This document shows positions 35,718 to 45,973 of a stretch of 64,000 bases of DNA, in pieces. Origin of the DNA: Rhodamnia argentea (Eukaryota; Streptophyta; Magnoliopsida; Myrtales; Myrtaceae); contig NC_063151.1 in NCBI RefSeq assembly GCF_020921035.1, forward strand, positions 7,936,001 to 8,000,000, in the 5' to 3' direction. Numbering within the stretch: the first letter of the stretch is position 1; each line of letters begins with the position of its first letter. The notes below the pieces were generated by a model. It made no database searches. It was not told where the DNA came from and was given only the letters and a program-made list of their open reading frames with translations. The position numbers were made by a program, and so were the translations under genes.

Positions 35718-36830
35718 CCCCAAGCAAAATCAATAATCTCAGGAGCAAATGGAGGGGCCCGCGTGGGCCCCCAGGAACATGGTGGGACGACATATCGATC
35801 CGATCTCCATCGTATCGTCACGTCAAGTCACGACGGGCATTACGTGTTCAATCTTGGCGAGAACCTCACTCCAAGATGTGTGTTTTCCGTGTTCCAACAT
35901 CTGTTGTCTGCACTGCATTTCGCCATTGGCCATGTTTTGTTTCTTCGGTTTACGTCTTTTGGATTTAGCTTCTTATCTTTTTCGAGCTTCGGTAGGAATA
36001 GTTTTGTTCCTCTGCAAGTTGCTCATTCAATAATGCATGGGTTTTATTTTCTCTATTTTCAATCTTTTTTTTTTGTATGACTTTGTTTTGCCTGTTAAAA
36101 AGTTGTTAATCTGCGCCTTTCGTTCTGTCAACTCGTCTTCTCGTTGTATTGAAATAGATGAGGCAGGCAAAACCACTTGGTTTTCATTTTGGCCCTTTTG
36201 GGTATTGTAAACTGAGGTCTCAGGGTCTGGTCTGTTGTCTTCCGAGGTCCTGTGTTCGTTGATTTTGTGATTTGTGTTGTAATATCTGCTTATGAATTTG
36301 ATTTGGCTAAGTTCTGGATTTTTTTAATTTTTGGATGGCTCTTCTACTTCGCATGGAATAACATATAGGGGTCCTTCTTCGATTCGATCAATATGTTGTG
36401 TCACATATCTATTTGTGTTTAGATCGACCTATTTCGAATTATATCTCGAATTTTCTTAATTCCATGGGCCTCAGGGGTAATCTGGAGTTTAACTCTTTTA
36501 TTTTGTGGCATTGTCTCTTAGTGGGTTAGTCCTAATTTCACATGCAATTTTAATGTGCAACAGATAACATATTTAGCAAGATGGGTGAAGATTAGCCGGT
36601 CGAGAGCTCCTGCTGTCCTCAAGATATTTGTTATTGAGATTCTGCTTGCATCATTCAACATTGTGGTAGTGCTGTAGGAACATTTGGGCGTGTCTTGGAA
36701 TGTTGGGATCGCCAAACACAATAATTGTGGCTGTTAAGGTTGTCCGAAGTATAAGGAAGCATCGCGCTGCAGCAATGATTGAAGTGGATATGCTTCAACA
36801 CATCGCCAAGATGATAGGGGCAGCTCTCGG
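35718..36830 (+). pseudogene. AFC/LAMMER dual-specificity kinase pseudogene (5' part)
   Basis: Two homology blocks remain. At 35829-35879 the sequence reads HDGHYVFNLGENLTPRC, matching the segment just before the kinase domain of plant AFC (CLK/LAMMER) kinases. At 36671-36829 it reads VGTFGRVLECWDRQTQ, a stop, then after a one-base shift IIVAVKVVRSIRKHRAAAMI and EVDMLQHIAKM. The glycine loop (family GEGTFG) has changed to SAVGTFG. The gap of about 800 bp sits where AFC genes have an intron, so this looks like a genomic rather than processed copy. No HRD, DFG or EHLAMMERILG motifs follow, so the rest of the kinase is missing. AFC kinases phosphorylate SR splicing factors. Sequence just upstream (35718-35835) is repeated at 44455-44570. 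Confidence 0.8.
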
Positions 36831-36839
36831 TATTATTTA

Positions 36840-37930
36840 TGTGGTTTTGGCTTTCTTGAATTGCTGGATCAGATAACATGGTCTACTTATGTGCATCTTA
36901 ATCGCTCTCGGGAATTTACTAACTAACGAGGAAAAGTTTCTTCACCTTGCCGATGAAACTGTCGATTTTGAGAAAGCATTGATCTTCGAAGTCTTGGTAA
37001 ATAGCCTTGTCTCGGTGGAGATTCAAAGACACTTTCGTTTGGGAATCTCTCTCATGCTCCCTCATTGGCTGGACAGTTGCTCTACTCTCTTCGTTTTGCA
37101 GCTCGTGTAAATGCTTGTGAGATTGAAATTCACAAACAATGACAAACAAGTACACTACAGATTCATATATTAGACAGCATCACTCACCTAGGAATGCCCA
37201 CAAGGTAACTATACGTGGCTTATGATCTCGTAATCTCTGACAATTAAACAAGTATCGTTGTCAAAACTAAGTAAAATACTACAACAACTACGAATCCCCT
37301 AAACTAAGCGCAAATACTAATAAAGCAACTCTTAAGCGCCAATAGATCGCACAACCAAAAAGATAATTTAAGCCGTTCGCAAGGAACTCACATGCGAAAG
37401 TCTAAAACTTTGCTCCAACAAAACCGTTTTCTCCAAATTGACTCGCATCAAACCCCACGGCTCCACAAAGACATAAACCACTATTTCCACGAAATTCCAT
37501 AGCTCGACAACTCAAAGATCGGACATTGCGACTCGAATTTCACATAGCTTTAAGCCCTAACCCCAAATATTACTCCAAATTAGATTAAAGACTTATACGA
37601 GCACTTACCGGGCGTTGCGATTTGGAGTTGAATTGCCTTGGTGAGGACCCCGTGACTTGTACATGTAAAATCCTCTCTCTTGTCTTCTTCTTTCTTTTTC
37701 CTTTCCCTTTGCTTTCTGCTCTACTGTAGCGCAAGCTCTCTTTTATTGTTGAATGTATCTTTTCAACGTTTTTTTTTTTTTTTTTTGCCCATTTGACCTG
37801 TTGACCACTGCTTGTTACAACAAATTTGTGAAAATCAGGATGTGAGGGCTTTGTGGCTATTGTAGATTTAGTTGCAATTATTGTACACGTGCTTAAGTTG
37901 ATAGTTATCTTGGACATACAATGGATTGGG
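36840..37930. other. Spacer
   Basis: No supported gene. A poly-T run lies near 37770-37787. Open frames at 36889-37110 (plus) and 37585-37917 (minus) show no known motif. Confidence 0.4.
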
Positions 37931-37944
37931 TCGTGTTTACCAAG

Positions 37945-38385
37945 TGATGAAGAAGCGTGCGGTGGCGAAGATGTGTTGGCTCAAGAAGAACTCCTTCGTA
38001 CGAAGGAGATGAAGGAGCATAAGGAGATGGCGATGAAGCCATGCATGACAAAGACGATTACCGTGAGTTCTTCCTTCGTGTAGAAGAAGGAGAGGACAGA
38101 GGAGACGGAGATGGCGATGAAGCCATTGATGACGAAGACGAAGGAGCAGAAGCAAATGGCGATGAAGCCATGGATGACGAAGACGATTACAGTGAGTTCC
38201 TCTTTCGTCTATCCGAAGGAGACGAAGCCATGGATGAGGAAAACGAAGGAGCTTAAGGAGATGGCAATGAACCCATGGATGAAGACGATTGTCGAGAGTT
38301 CCTCCTCCGTCCATACGAAGGAGAGGAAGGAGCGGAAGGAGATGGTAATAAAGCCATGGATGACGAAGATGATTACCACTTAAGA
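37945..38385 (+). repeat. Acidic-repeat minisatellite, frame-broken coding remnant
   Basis: A degenerate tandem array built from GGAGATGGCGATGAAGCCATG, then GATGACGAAGACGATTAC and GAGTTCCTCCTTCGT-like blocks. One frame reads DGDEAMDDEDDYSEFLFRLSE-type units rich in Asp/Glu, but TAA stops occur at 38020-38022 and 38254-38256. Both stops sit at the same position of the unit (GGAGCNTAAGGAGATGG), where other units have GAA. A second frame, open from 38111 to 38383, reads basic MTKT/MAMKPWM units. I do not recognise a parent gene. Confidence 0.65.
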
Positions 38386-38389
38386 CTTG

Positions 38390-39238
38390 GAGACTTCGGT
38401 GAAACCCGGCTGAAACAAGTACGCCTTCTCCTCATCATCGCCGCCCACATTAACTTTTGCTAGGTCATGGTTAGTCCTCCCTCTATGCGTCCGATAATGT
38501 GAAGCATAGGAAGGCTCGTCCCCGTGATCGTCCATGAATCCATCTCTTCCAACTTAATTATGTTGCAAAAGAAATTAAGATAATAATTAGGTTATATCTT
38601 AGTCATTTTACCTTTTTGTCTAGCTTTATTACCAATAAAAAGGATAGATCCATTACAGCAAAACAGAAAAAAAAAATGACTTAATAGTTTTTTCATTTTC
38701 TATGTTTTCAATTTCTTGTATGGTTACTGATGTATATGATTTTTTGTATTCCGGCAGACATAAGAGTGATGAACAAAGTGGAGGTATACGTACAGAGGGA
38801 CTTTAACTCGATTGTACAAAAATTTGAGTTTCTCATGGGAATAACTAAATCGATATCAATCCTTAGATTGGCAATGGCACCTTGGACCTGCCACAAGTGT
38901 AGCTACCACTTATGTAGTACCGACACAACACGCAACACGAAAAGACACGGCATGCGACACTTGATTTCTAAAAAAATGAAGAATTTTGATACGTTAGACC
39001 ACGTTGTACATTAAATGTATATTTTTATATATACATCATAGATTATCATTTGTATGATTTCATAAATAAATAAATAATAAAAAAGAGCCTATAATGAATT
39101 TACAATAAAAATAGCGATCTACCATTTGTTAATAGCAATGTTTCAAATTGAAAAATTCAACCACATCTCATTCCAATAATCTATAAAACTTGAAGAAAAA
39201 AAAATATGCAATCCACATTCCACTATTAAATTTAACAT
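38390..39238. other. Spacer
   Basis: AT-rich. A 94-codon plus-strand frame (38730-39014) contains a CHKCSYHLCS stretch but matches no family I know. It may be part of the same decayed locus as the acidic repeats. Confidence 0.35.
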
Positions 39239-39239
39239 T

Positions 39240-39890
39240 TAACAATAAGCCAAAAACAAAAAAAAAGTCCCCATTTCACCATCAAATATAACAAGAAGCC
39301 ATTCATCTTCATTATTTGCTCCTTCTAACAAAACAACGGACTCCATATCCAGCTCATTAAGTGAAAGACTCGCAACTTTAAGCACCCCAACATCTCCAAA
39401 CTTGTCAAATGCATCTCCACAAATATCCCACATCTTGGTCTTTCCTTCTAAATATTGTGAGTTTTTTCTTGATATAAGACGAAGATTACTGTGAATGAAA
39501 ATCAATCTTCTACGTGTTTTGGGACATCTTAGTTTTTCTCGTCTAGTGCACAAAGGAGAAAGTACTCCAATTCCTCTCGACACACGATGAAGAAGAATGT
39601 TGTGCAAGAAGCTTGTCTATGCTTTGAAGCATAGGTGTACATGCACCATGGTGAATCCACGATGCCTTAGGTTCCTTAAAATACCAATCTTGAATGGGAT
39701 CAAGTTCTTGAAAACCCCCTACTTTTGCACACAAAATATACATACTCCATTTCACCTTGAGCCGCTCATCCATATTGAGAAAGTATTTCCTAACACATTT
39801 CTTTCTTTCTTGATTGATCTCATAATCCTTCTATGGAGAAACTCGAGTAGGATCTTCATTGAGCCATTGATCACTATAATACCTTGTTTA
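39240..39890 (-). pseudogene. hAT transposase C-terminus remnant
   Basis: The minus strand reads YYSDQWLNEDPTRVSP, a stop, then RKYFLNMDERLKVKWSMY and KASWIHHGACTPMLQSIDKL followed by SSSCVERNWSTFSFVH. It then shifts frame by one to RRRLIFIHSNLRLISRKNSQ followed by KTKMWDICGDAFD. This is the hAT dimerisation region (family pattern SSSxxERNWSTxxxIH ... LVFVHSNLRLL). At least one stop and one frameshift make it non-functional. The N-terminal BED finger and DDE-type core are not visible nearby. It ends about 80 bp from the TIR-flanked element at 39967. Confidence 0.85.
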
Positions 39891-39966
39891 ACAAATCAAA
39901 ATAAGTAAAAAGAGTATTATATCATCATGTCAAAGAAAGAATAACCAATATAGTGGTAATCTCATA

Positions 39967-41479
39967 GGCTGTATTTGGTTATCCAGATAAAACTCGGGAA
40001 AGGACATGTAAGCTATCATGCGTTTGGTAGTTGTTCGGAGCAGGATTAAGGGGTATAAGGGGATAAAATAATCATAGGGAAAAGGGTGGGATAGAGATGG
40101 ATAAGATTTCTATTATCCATCGCTCAAGTCACCCCCTTTTCGCCACGCCCAACCGCCTTTCCGGCGGCGGGTCGCCTCTCCGGTTCTAGGCCGATTCTCC
40201 AGCAGCGGTGGACAACTTCTCCGGCAAGTATTACGAGCCATAGACATCCAACCTTGAAACCGTCCAAGGGCTTTTTTGTGGCATTGGATGGATTGCTCAG
40301 AGGGTTCCCGGTGGGGCTCCTAATTGAACAAGGAAGAGGAATCTCCAGTTTTCTTAGGTATTTGCTGGAGTTGGATAAGTGAACACTCCTCTGTAAACAA
40401 ACAAATTTGTAGATTGATCCTCTTTGATTTGCCTTCTGTAACTCGAAATGACAGATTTGTTTCATCAAATTTTTGTCATGGGGAAAATTTGCTGAATGAA
40501 ACTCACGTTCCAGTATGTGAATACATTTTGTATTAGCTATCCATAGCTGTGATGATGTATGCATCTTAATTTTCAACTATTTTTGCCTGTATGGTCCGTT
40601 TCTGATCTCGACATTATTGGCAACCATACTGCTTGTACTGCCAGAAATTATATCCAGCAGAGACCACGATCCAGGTAGAACAAAATATATGCTTACAGCT
40701 TCATGCCATCCTTCTGCAACTCCATGCCTTTTTATGCCATTGCCAAAATCCATGTCTTCTGCGTTGCCGCTATTTCCTGTCTCCAGAATGGTTCCGACAG
40801 CAGAGTTGACCAAAGGGGCACCACCAAATAAAGCGAAGTCGGTCTATATCTCTATTTTGGCACAGCTCACTGAGGGTAGTTTGATCGATCTTGAAGTTGC
40901 CCTCTCTCGAATATGTACATTCCACGCTGGTGCTAGGATGTTCATGCGAAGAAGTATCTTTTAGGGAAGCTGCAGAAGAAGGATTTACGCCAATGTTTGG
41001 CGTTGCTAAGGGTGGCAGCTGCGAGTCTGAGAGTATTTCGATGCCAGATCACGTTTTCAAAGCAAGCGCCTTCATCAGCTTGTACTCTGCCGGTGCTCTC
41101 TTCAACGGCTTCAGGGTAGATCATCCATTCGCTGATCTTATAGTGAAATGACGGCAGAATAGACAGGGAACGGCCAAAACTGGCCCTTTTCATACTCAAC
41201 AGTTATGGCGAGATCGAGCTTGATCCTAATGATAAGGATGATCTCAATAGCCAATCGCGAGCCTTCATTGAGCCTTCTTTTCATTTCACAACCCCCAGCA
41301 ATTCAAGTATATTAATATGCAACTTCTTCCAAACAATGAATATGATATGATATAAAAATATCCGACTTTAAATCCGTAGTTCACCAAACGAGAGATAGGA
41401 TATGATCAAATCCTTGGATTTCCTATCCAATCCTATCCAACTCTATCTTGACTAAAAATCTAAACGACCAAACGCAGCC
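39967..41479. mobile_element. TIR-flanked 1.5-kb element with TA target duplication
   Basis: The left end GGCTGTATTTGGTTATCCAG and the reverse complement of the right end (GGCTGCGTTTGGTCGTTTAG) form imperfect terminal inverted repeats. Both are followed by AT then A/T-rich sequence. Dinucleotide TA flanks each side (39965-39966 and 41480-41481). Subterminal GGATA-rich words also occur on both arms. The interior contains several open frames (40617-40964 and 40891-41151 plus; 40577-40813 minus) that I cannot assign. This looks like a non-autonomous DNA transposon carrying foreign filler. Confidence 0.55.
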
Positions 41480-41734
41480 TAACAGCATATTGCTGAAGCA
41501 TATCTGCTAATCATACTTCTTGTTCTTTTTAATTAATTTATTTTATTTTTGTGAGTTATTGGCATTTTAATAACATTGACCAAGTAGCTCTACTTGTTCA
41601 GTTCATGGCACTTTCTTATTTTATGTTTCTACGATGTTTTTCATGGAAAAGGAAAATGTGTTTTGGTTTTGCATATAGAATGGGGGTCGCAACTTTTGAA
41701 ACTCGAGCACATTTCATAGCTGCTTCCACCTCTC

Positions 41735-42600
41735 TACATCCATGTTCCACGATCCCTACAGAGCAAAAATTCTGGCCAGTATTTGTAAGTGCTACTCTTG
41801 CGACAGTGGTGGGAAGTCAAGATATAATTTCAGCAACATTCTCAATCATTAGTCAGTGCAGGGCCCCTAAGATGCTTCCCTCGTCTGAAGATAATATACT
41901 CCTCAAATGAAGTTGGCAAACAGATATACATCCCTGAGGTCAGTTGGATGTTGATGATGCTGTGCCTCACTGTCGTTGTCCGGTCTAGAGACACCCATAG
42001 CATGGGCGATGCATATGGTTTGCGCTTTTCATTCATGAATTCTTTTTAAAGACTTTCTCTAGGAGTCCTAACTAGATGGGGGGTTTGATCCTTTGATTTG
42101 CAGGTTTTGCTGTGATAACAGTCGTGTTGGTTACTACCTGTTTGATGTTTCTGGCCGTTAGTACTGTTTGGAAGCACAGAATTGCGCTAGCGTTCTTGTT
42201 CATAGCAGTCTTTGGCTCGGTGGAGTTTGGTCTATCTCTCTGCATGTCTTGCTAAAGTGCATAGACGCGGTTGGCTTCCTCTCACCTTCTCTTTGTCCTT
42301 CTTATTCCTGATGTCCATATGGTACTATGGAACTATTCAGCGCATGCCTATGAGCTTCAGAACAAGGTGTGCTTGAACATCCTTTTGAGCCTTAGGCCAA
42401 GCCTCGGTCTAACCTAGGTGCCTGGGATCGGCCTTGTATTCTTAGACATAGCCATTTTGAGGTTCCCTATGAAATGACGCATGTAACGAAGCCACTACGA
42501 AGAAGTTCCAGGAGCCTTTGGAGTTCCCCCAATGTTTGCCCATTTTGTCACCAATTTTCCTGGTTCCAACAAATGCTCATCTTTGTTACTATCTAGTTCT
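41735..42600 (+). pseudogene. KUP/HAK potassium transporter pseudogene, intron retained
   Basis: Successive frames encode KFWPVFVSATLATVVGSQ, then IISATFSIISQCR, then KQIYIPEVSWMLMMLCLTVV and DTHSMGDAYG. After an intron (GTTTGCGC...TTTGCAG, about 42019-42104) come FAVITVVLVTTCLMFLAVST, GWLPLTFSLSFLFLMSIWYY followed by GT, PSLGLT, VPGIGLV and GVPPMFAHFVTNFPG. These are ordered motifs of plant KUP/HAK/KT K+ transporters, multi-pass plasma-membrane proteins. Several frameshifts and stops (for example after NILLK and after CMSC) and the loss of both ends make it a pseudogene. The intron at the conserved AYG/(F/L)AVIT site indicates DNA-level copying, not retroposition. Confidence 0.9.
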
Positions 42601-42744
42601 TGATGGTACTGAGAGTACAGGATGAGGAGTGATTCCTCATTGCTAGGGATAGCTGTGCTTTTATTAGGGCAGTGGTAAGGTAAAACCAGTGGTGGTGACT
42701 CTACATGGATCAAATTCGATAGAATAACATTAAACCATGCCTTC

Positions 42745-42910
42745 ATCTAACGGTTTGAGTAACAATTGACAAGTGGCACAAAAAATCTCACATGATATCA
42801 GAGCGGGAGTACTAGGCAAAAAGGTAAGACTAAGCGTGAAGGGGAGAAATAGAATACTTAAATAGTAACTCACGCATTTATATTACAACTTGAGCTTTTA
42901 GAACAGTTGG
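42745..42910 (+). repeat. LTR / primer-binding-site-like fragment 3
   Basis: Contains ACATGATATCAGAGCGGGAG, close to the Copia-type primer-binding site TGGTATCAGAGC. AAATAGTAACTCACGC and AACTTGAGCTTTTAGAACAG follow, the latter complementary to the CTGTTCTAAAAGTTCAAGCT seen in fragment 2 (28750). It is in the opposite orientation to fragments 1 and 2. Confidence 0.5.
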
Positions 42911-44450
42911 CGAATGATCCACAAAATCGTAATCCCGAAACCAAAAGTTTGTGTTGGAAATATATCTCTTTTGACAGGTGGCCTGGGAATCATCAAGGCG
43001 AACTGCAGGTGACCGGCAATCGCACTGGGAGTTCCCCACACATGCTTGCTCGAAGTGGGAATGGTATATCTTGCGTGATTCTAAAAATGCACTGCGTAGG
43101 GACTGGAATAAAAGGCAAGAAACATAGGACGCCGCCGAGCGGTCAACTTTTAGATCAAAGAAATAAATGGCACCAACGGGACATGATCGGGCGTCGGCAT
43201 ACCTGATTGGCTTGCGGTAGATTTCAACGGACTACCACTCAAAAGTGAACAAGGATACGAGAACGTATCATGAACAGGACATGGATATCAGCAGATGAGT
43301 AATTTGTGACAGTTAATGAATGTTAACGTGGTAGGTGTGGAAATGAAGGGTAGCGTGGGGTTCTGGCTGCCTCTTTGGGGGCAAAAGCAGCAGCAGCAGC
43401 AGCAGCAGCCAGCTTACACAGGACCGAAAAAGAGAGTGAACAAAAGCTTCGACCCAAACGGATTGAAACCTTTAAGACCAATCCATTAAGATGAGGGCCT
43501 TTCTCCTTGGTGGGTGAGATGTAGCTTTTCCATATGAAGTTCGTAGCACGATACGGATGAACGAACGAATTGGAAACAGACTAAGGCGTCTTTCATTCTC
43601 GTTCGGGACACAAACTCGAGCAAAGACAAAACTCCCGTGACTCGTCTTCCCATCGGCCATGCCGATGCTGCCAAACATCGTTCCATCAAAATGAGAAGAA
43701 CTTGACTTGTACGGATGCAGAAAACCCCTGCTAAAACAATAACGAAAGGAGGGGGCACAAAAAAAAAAAAGAGAGCCTTGATTGGTTTGAAGGCGGCGAA
43801 ATTTTTGCAAAGTTTGGAGATGAAAATAAATGGGGAAGATGGAGAGGAGTGGCCTCTCGCCTCTTTCCCCTTTCGCTGTCATCGCCTCCTTCTCTGCACT
43901 TTCTTTCGTTGCTTCAGGCCGCACCGTGGGCTTCCAGTCGATCAAAGATGCACATCAGCGTTAGGGAAGCAAACCTCGGAGATCATCTGACCAAGAAATT
44001 GTCGGGAAATTACCTACGATCTGGACATTCAACCGATCCCGTTTCAAGGCTGTCAATCCACTCGTAAGGAAAGATCAAATGCGGTGATTGGTCATGTATT
44101 ATTTCGCAACAACCACCCCCGTTGCGGCCTTAATATATCAATCTTCACGCTTGATTTTCACCCCAAAGAGATATTTCCATTTTCATTTTTCCCCTCCAGA
44201 TCTTTATCGAGTCGATGAGATACGCCGGCTCGATACTCGGATTGAGCTCAATCGGGGTTCGATTGATCAAGTTCGAGCCCGACCTCGATTATTGCATGTG
44301 GGACCTGCACAACCTGACCGATGGATGTGAGCTGAATTTCCCGAGGCCTCCAAATCAAACCAAACAGAAGCCCAACGAGATCTTTTATCCTGGTCGGCGA
44401 AGAGATTGCCAAATGTCTTTTTAGGTGGTGGTCCGCAGCTATCTAAGAAT
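42910..44450. other. Spacer with CAG repeat
   Basis: No supported gene. A (GCA/CAG) run of about eight units lies at 43388-43411. Two overlapping minus-strand frames at 43472-43945 have no recognisable motif. Confidence 0.45.
43388..43411. repeat. CAG/GCA trinucleotide repeat
   Basis: Seven to eight perfect GCA units in non-coding spacer. Confidence 0.9.
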
Positions 44451-44454
44451 CGAG

Positions 44455-44570
44455 CCCCAAGCAAAATCAATAATCAGAGGAGCAAACGGAGGGGGAACGT
44501 GTGGGCCCCAAGAAACATGGTGGGACGACATGTCGAAACACATTGGGGTCACGTCACGTCAAGTCAAGTC
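44455..44570 (+). repeat. Duplicate of AFC-pseudogene upstream segment
   Basis: CCCCAAGCAAAATCAATAAT, AGGAGCAAACGGAGGGG, GTGTGGGCCCC, AACATGGTGGGACGACAT and GTCACGTCAAGTCA occur in the same order as at 35718-35835. Weaker similarity extends upstream (CCTCCAAATCAAACCAAACA versus CCTCCAAATTAAACCAAACA at 35609). The copy stops before the DGHYVF coding piece. Confidence 0.75.
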
Positions 44571-45562
44571 ATCGTCCTTCTTTTCTTCTGTACGGCTGTA
44601 CGGCGTTGAAGGAAAGGACCACCGCCCCCACTCCTCTCCTATCTCAGCAATTATTGCACCACCAAACTTATTGACTTCAATTTATTTATTATGTCCGATC
44701 ATATACGATCCCTTAATTAATAAATATTTTATATAAAATATATAATGATGATATGTGAATTTACGATTAAAATTGATTTATTCGAAAAGTATTTTTCTAC
44801 AAAAAAAAGGCAAAACAAAAAAATTTACATTTGATCCTGTTCGCGAATTTCAATTTCAATTTCAAACTTTGCGTGCCGTCCGGAGAGTAACCTTGACAGA
44901 GCAACAATTTTTGCCAGAATCAGAGCACGGCGGTCGTTCCGAATGTGACGGGATGATCTTATCTCATCATCACCCATCTACATATTCGGCGGAGGAAAAA
45001 ACATGTTAGAGTGACAGAAAAATGATGAGGTCCCCACTTGCCAGACCACGTGCTGCTTCGTGAGACTCGAGAGGTCATCACCAAGGCGTCGTCACGAATT
45101 TCCCAAAGCTCCGTGTGCTCTTTCCAGGAAATTTCCCGGAAGCAGTGCTTCCTCGGTTCAATCGCCGAAGCGCCCAAGTCCCCCAAAGGAAAGGACGACT
45201 TGTCCCAGAAGACGAATTCTCTCGATCCTCTCTCGTTCGGCGGAAAGATAATTTGTACGGCACGCCCGACGCAAAGAATTCTCCACACGTGGATTGACTT
45301 GGGACAAACCAACCGAACAAGGGTGCCCCGAGGACTAAGACGCTGGCATCATCTCTTTTTGTTTTTTTTCCCGTCTTGATCCTTCTTGTGCATCTGGCTC
45401 GAGCTAGACATTCTAGACGTTTGGACATGGATTAGTCCCAAGACACTCCTGGACAAAACTATAACGCTAAATATTTTTCCCAAAAAATACGAACTTTCTT
45501 GTGGAGTGCATGCCAAAATTCAAAATAGTCTATACGAAGAGAAAGATCTTATCGGATCTTTT
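44571..45562. other. Spacer
   Basis: No supported gene. Overlapping open frames at 44959-45428 on both strands reflect GC-rich sequence and do not match a family. Confidence 0.4.
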
Positions 45563-45973
45563 AGCTGCGTATGGTAACGTTTTTGTTTTTTGAGACATTT
45601 TTTTATAATTCTGTTCCCGGCTACGATTTCGAGGAATAAAAACGCGTTTGGAAAGTAAAAAAAAATAATTTTTTCACCAAAAAGAAGGATCTGCAACCGG
45701 CGGCGGCGGCAGCTATGCTTCAACTTCTCGCCGACAATGGTGGGCGATGGTGGCTACACGAGCTCGCCTTGGCATTGTTTCTAAAAAGTATTCTAAAACC
45801 CGGAAACAAGTTTTTTTTGTTTCTTTTTTTGGCTTAAAAAATGTTTCTTTTTTCAAAAGTTCCCCAAAACACTTTTGAAACATTTTTCAACCATACGCGT
45901 TTCTATTCCGAAAATGTTTCTGAAACATTTTCGGAACGTAAACACTTTTCGAAGAATATTACCATACAGGCCC
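45563..45973. mobile_element. MITE-like element with GTATGGTAA ends
   Basis: The left end GCTGCGTATGGTAACGTTT and the reverse complement of the right end (GGGCCTGTATGGTAATATT) match imperfectly. The right half contains a perfect palindrome around CCGAAAATGTTTC/GAAACATTTTCGG (45916-45942), and a GGCGGCGGCGGC run lies in the core. Non-coding. Confidence 0.6.

Noticed and set aside
37945..38385. CRISPR-like array
   Set aside because: Units are degenerate and contiguous without unique spacers, and the genome is a plant nucleus; it is a coding-type minisatellite.
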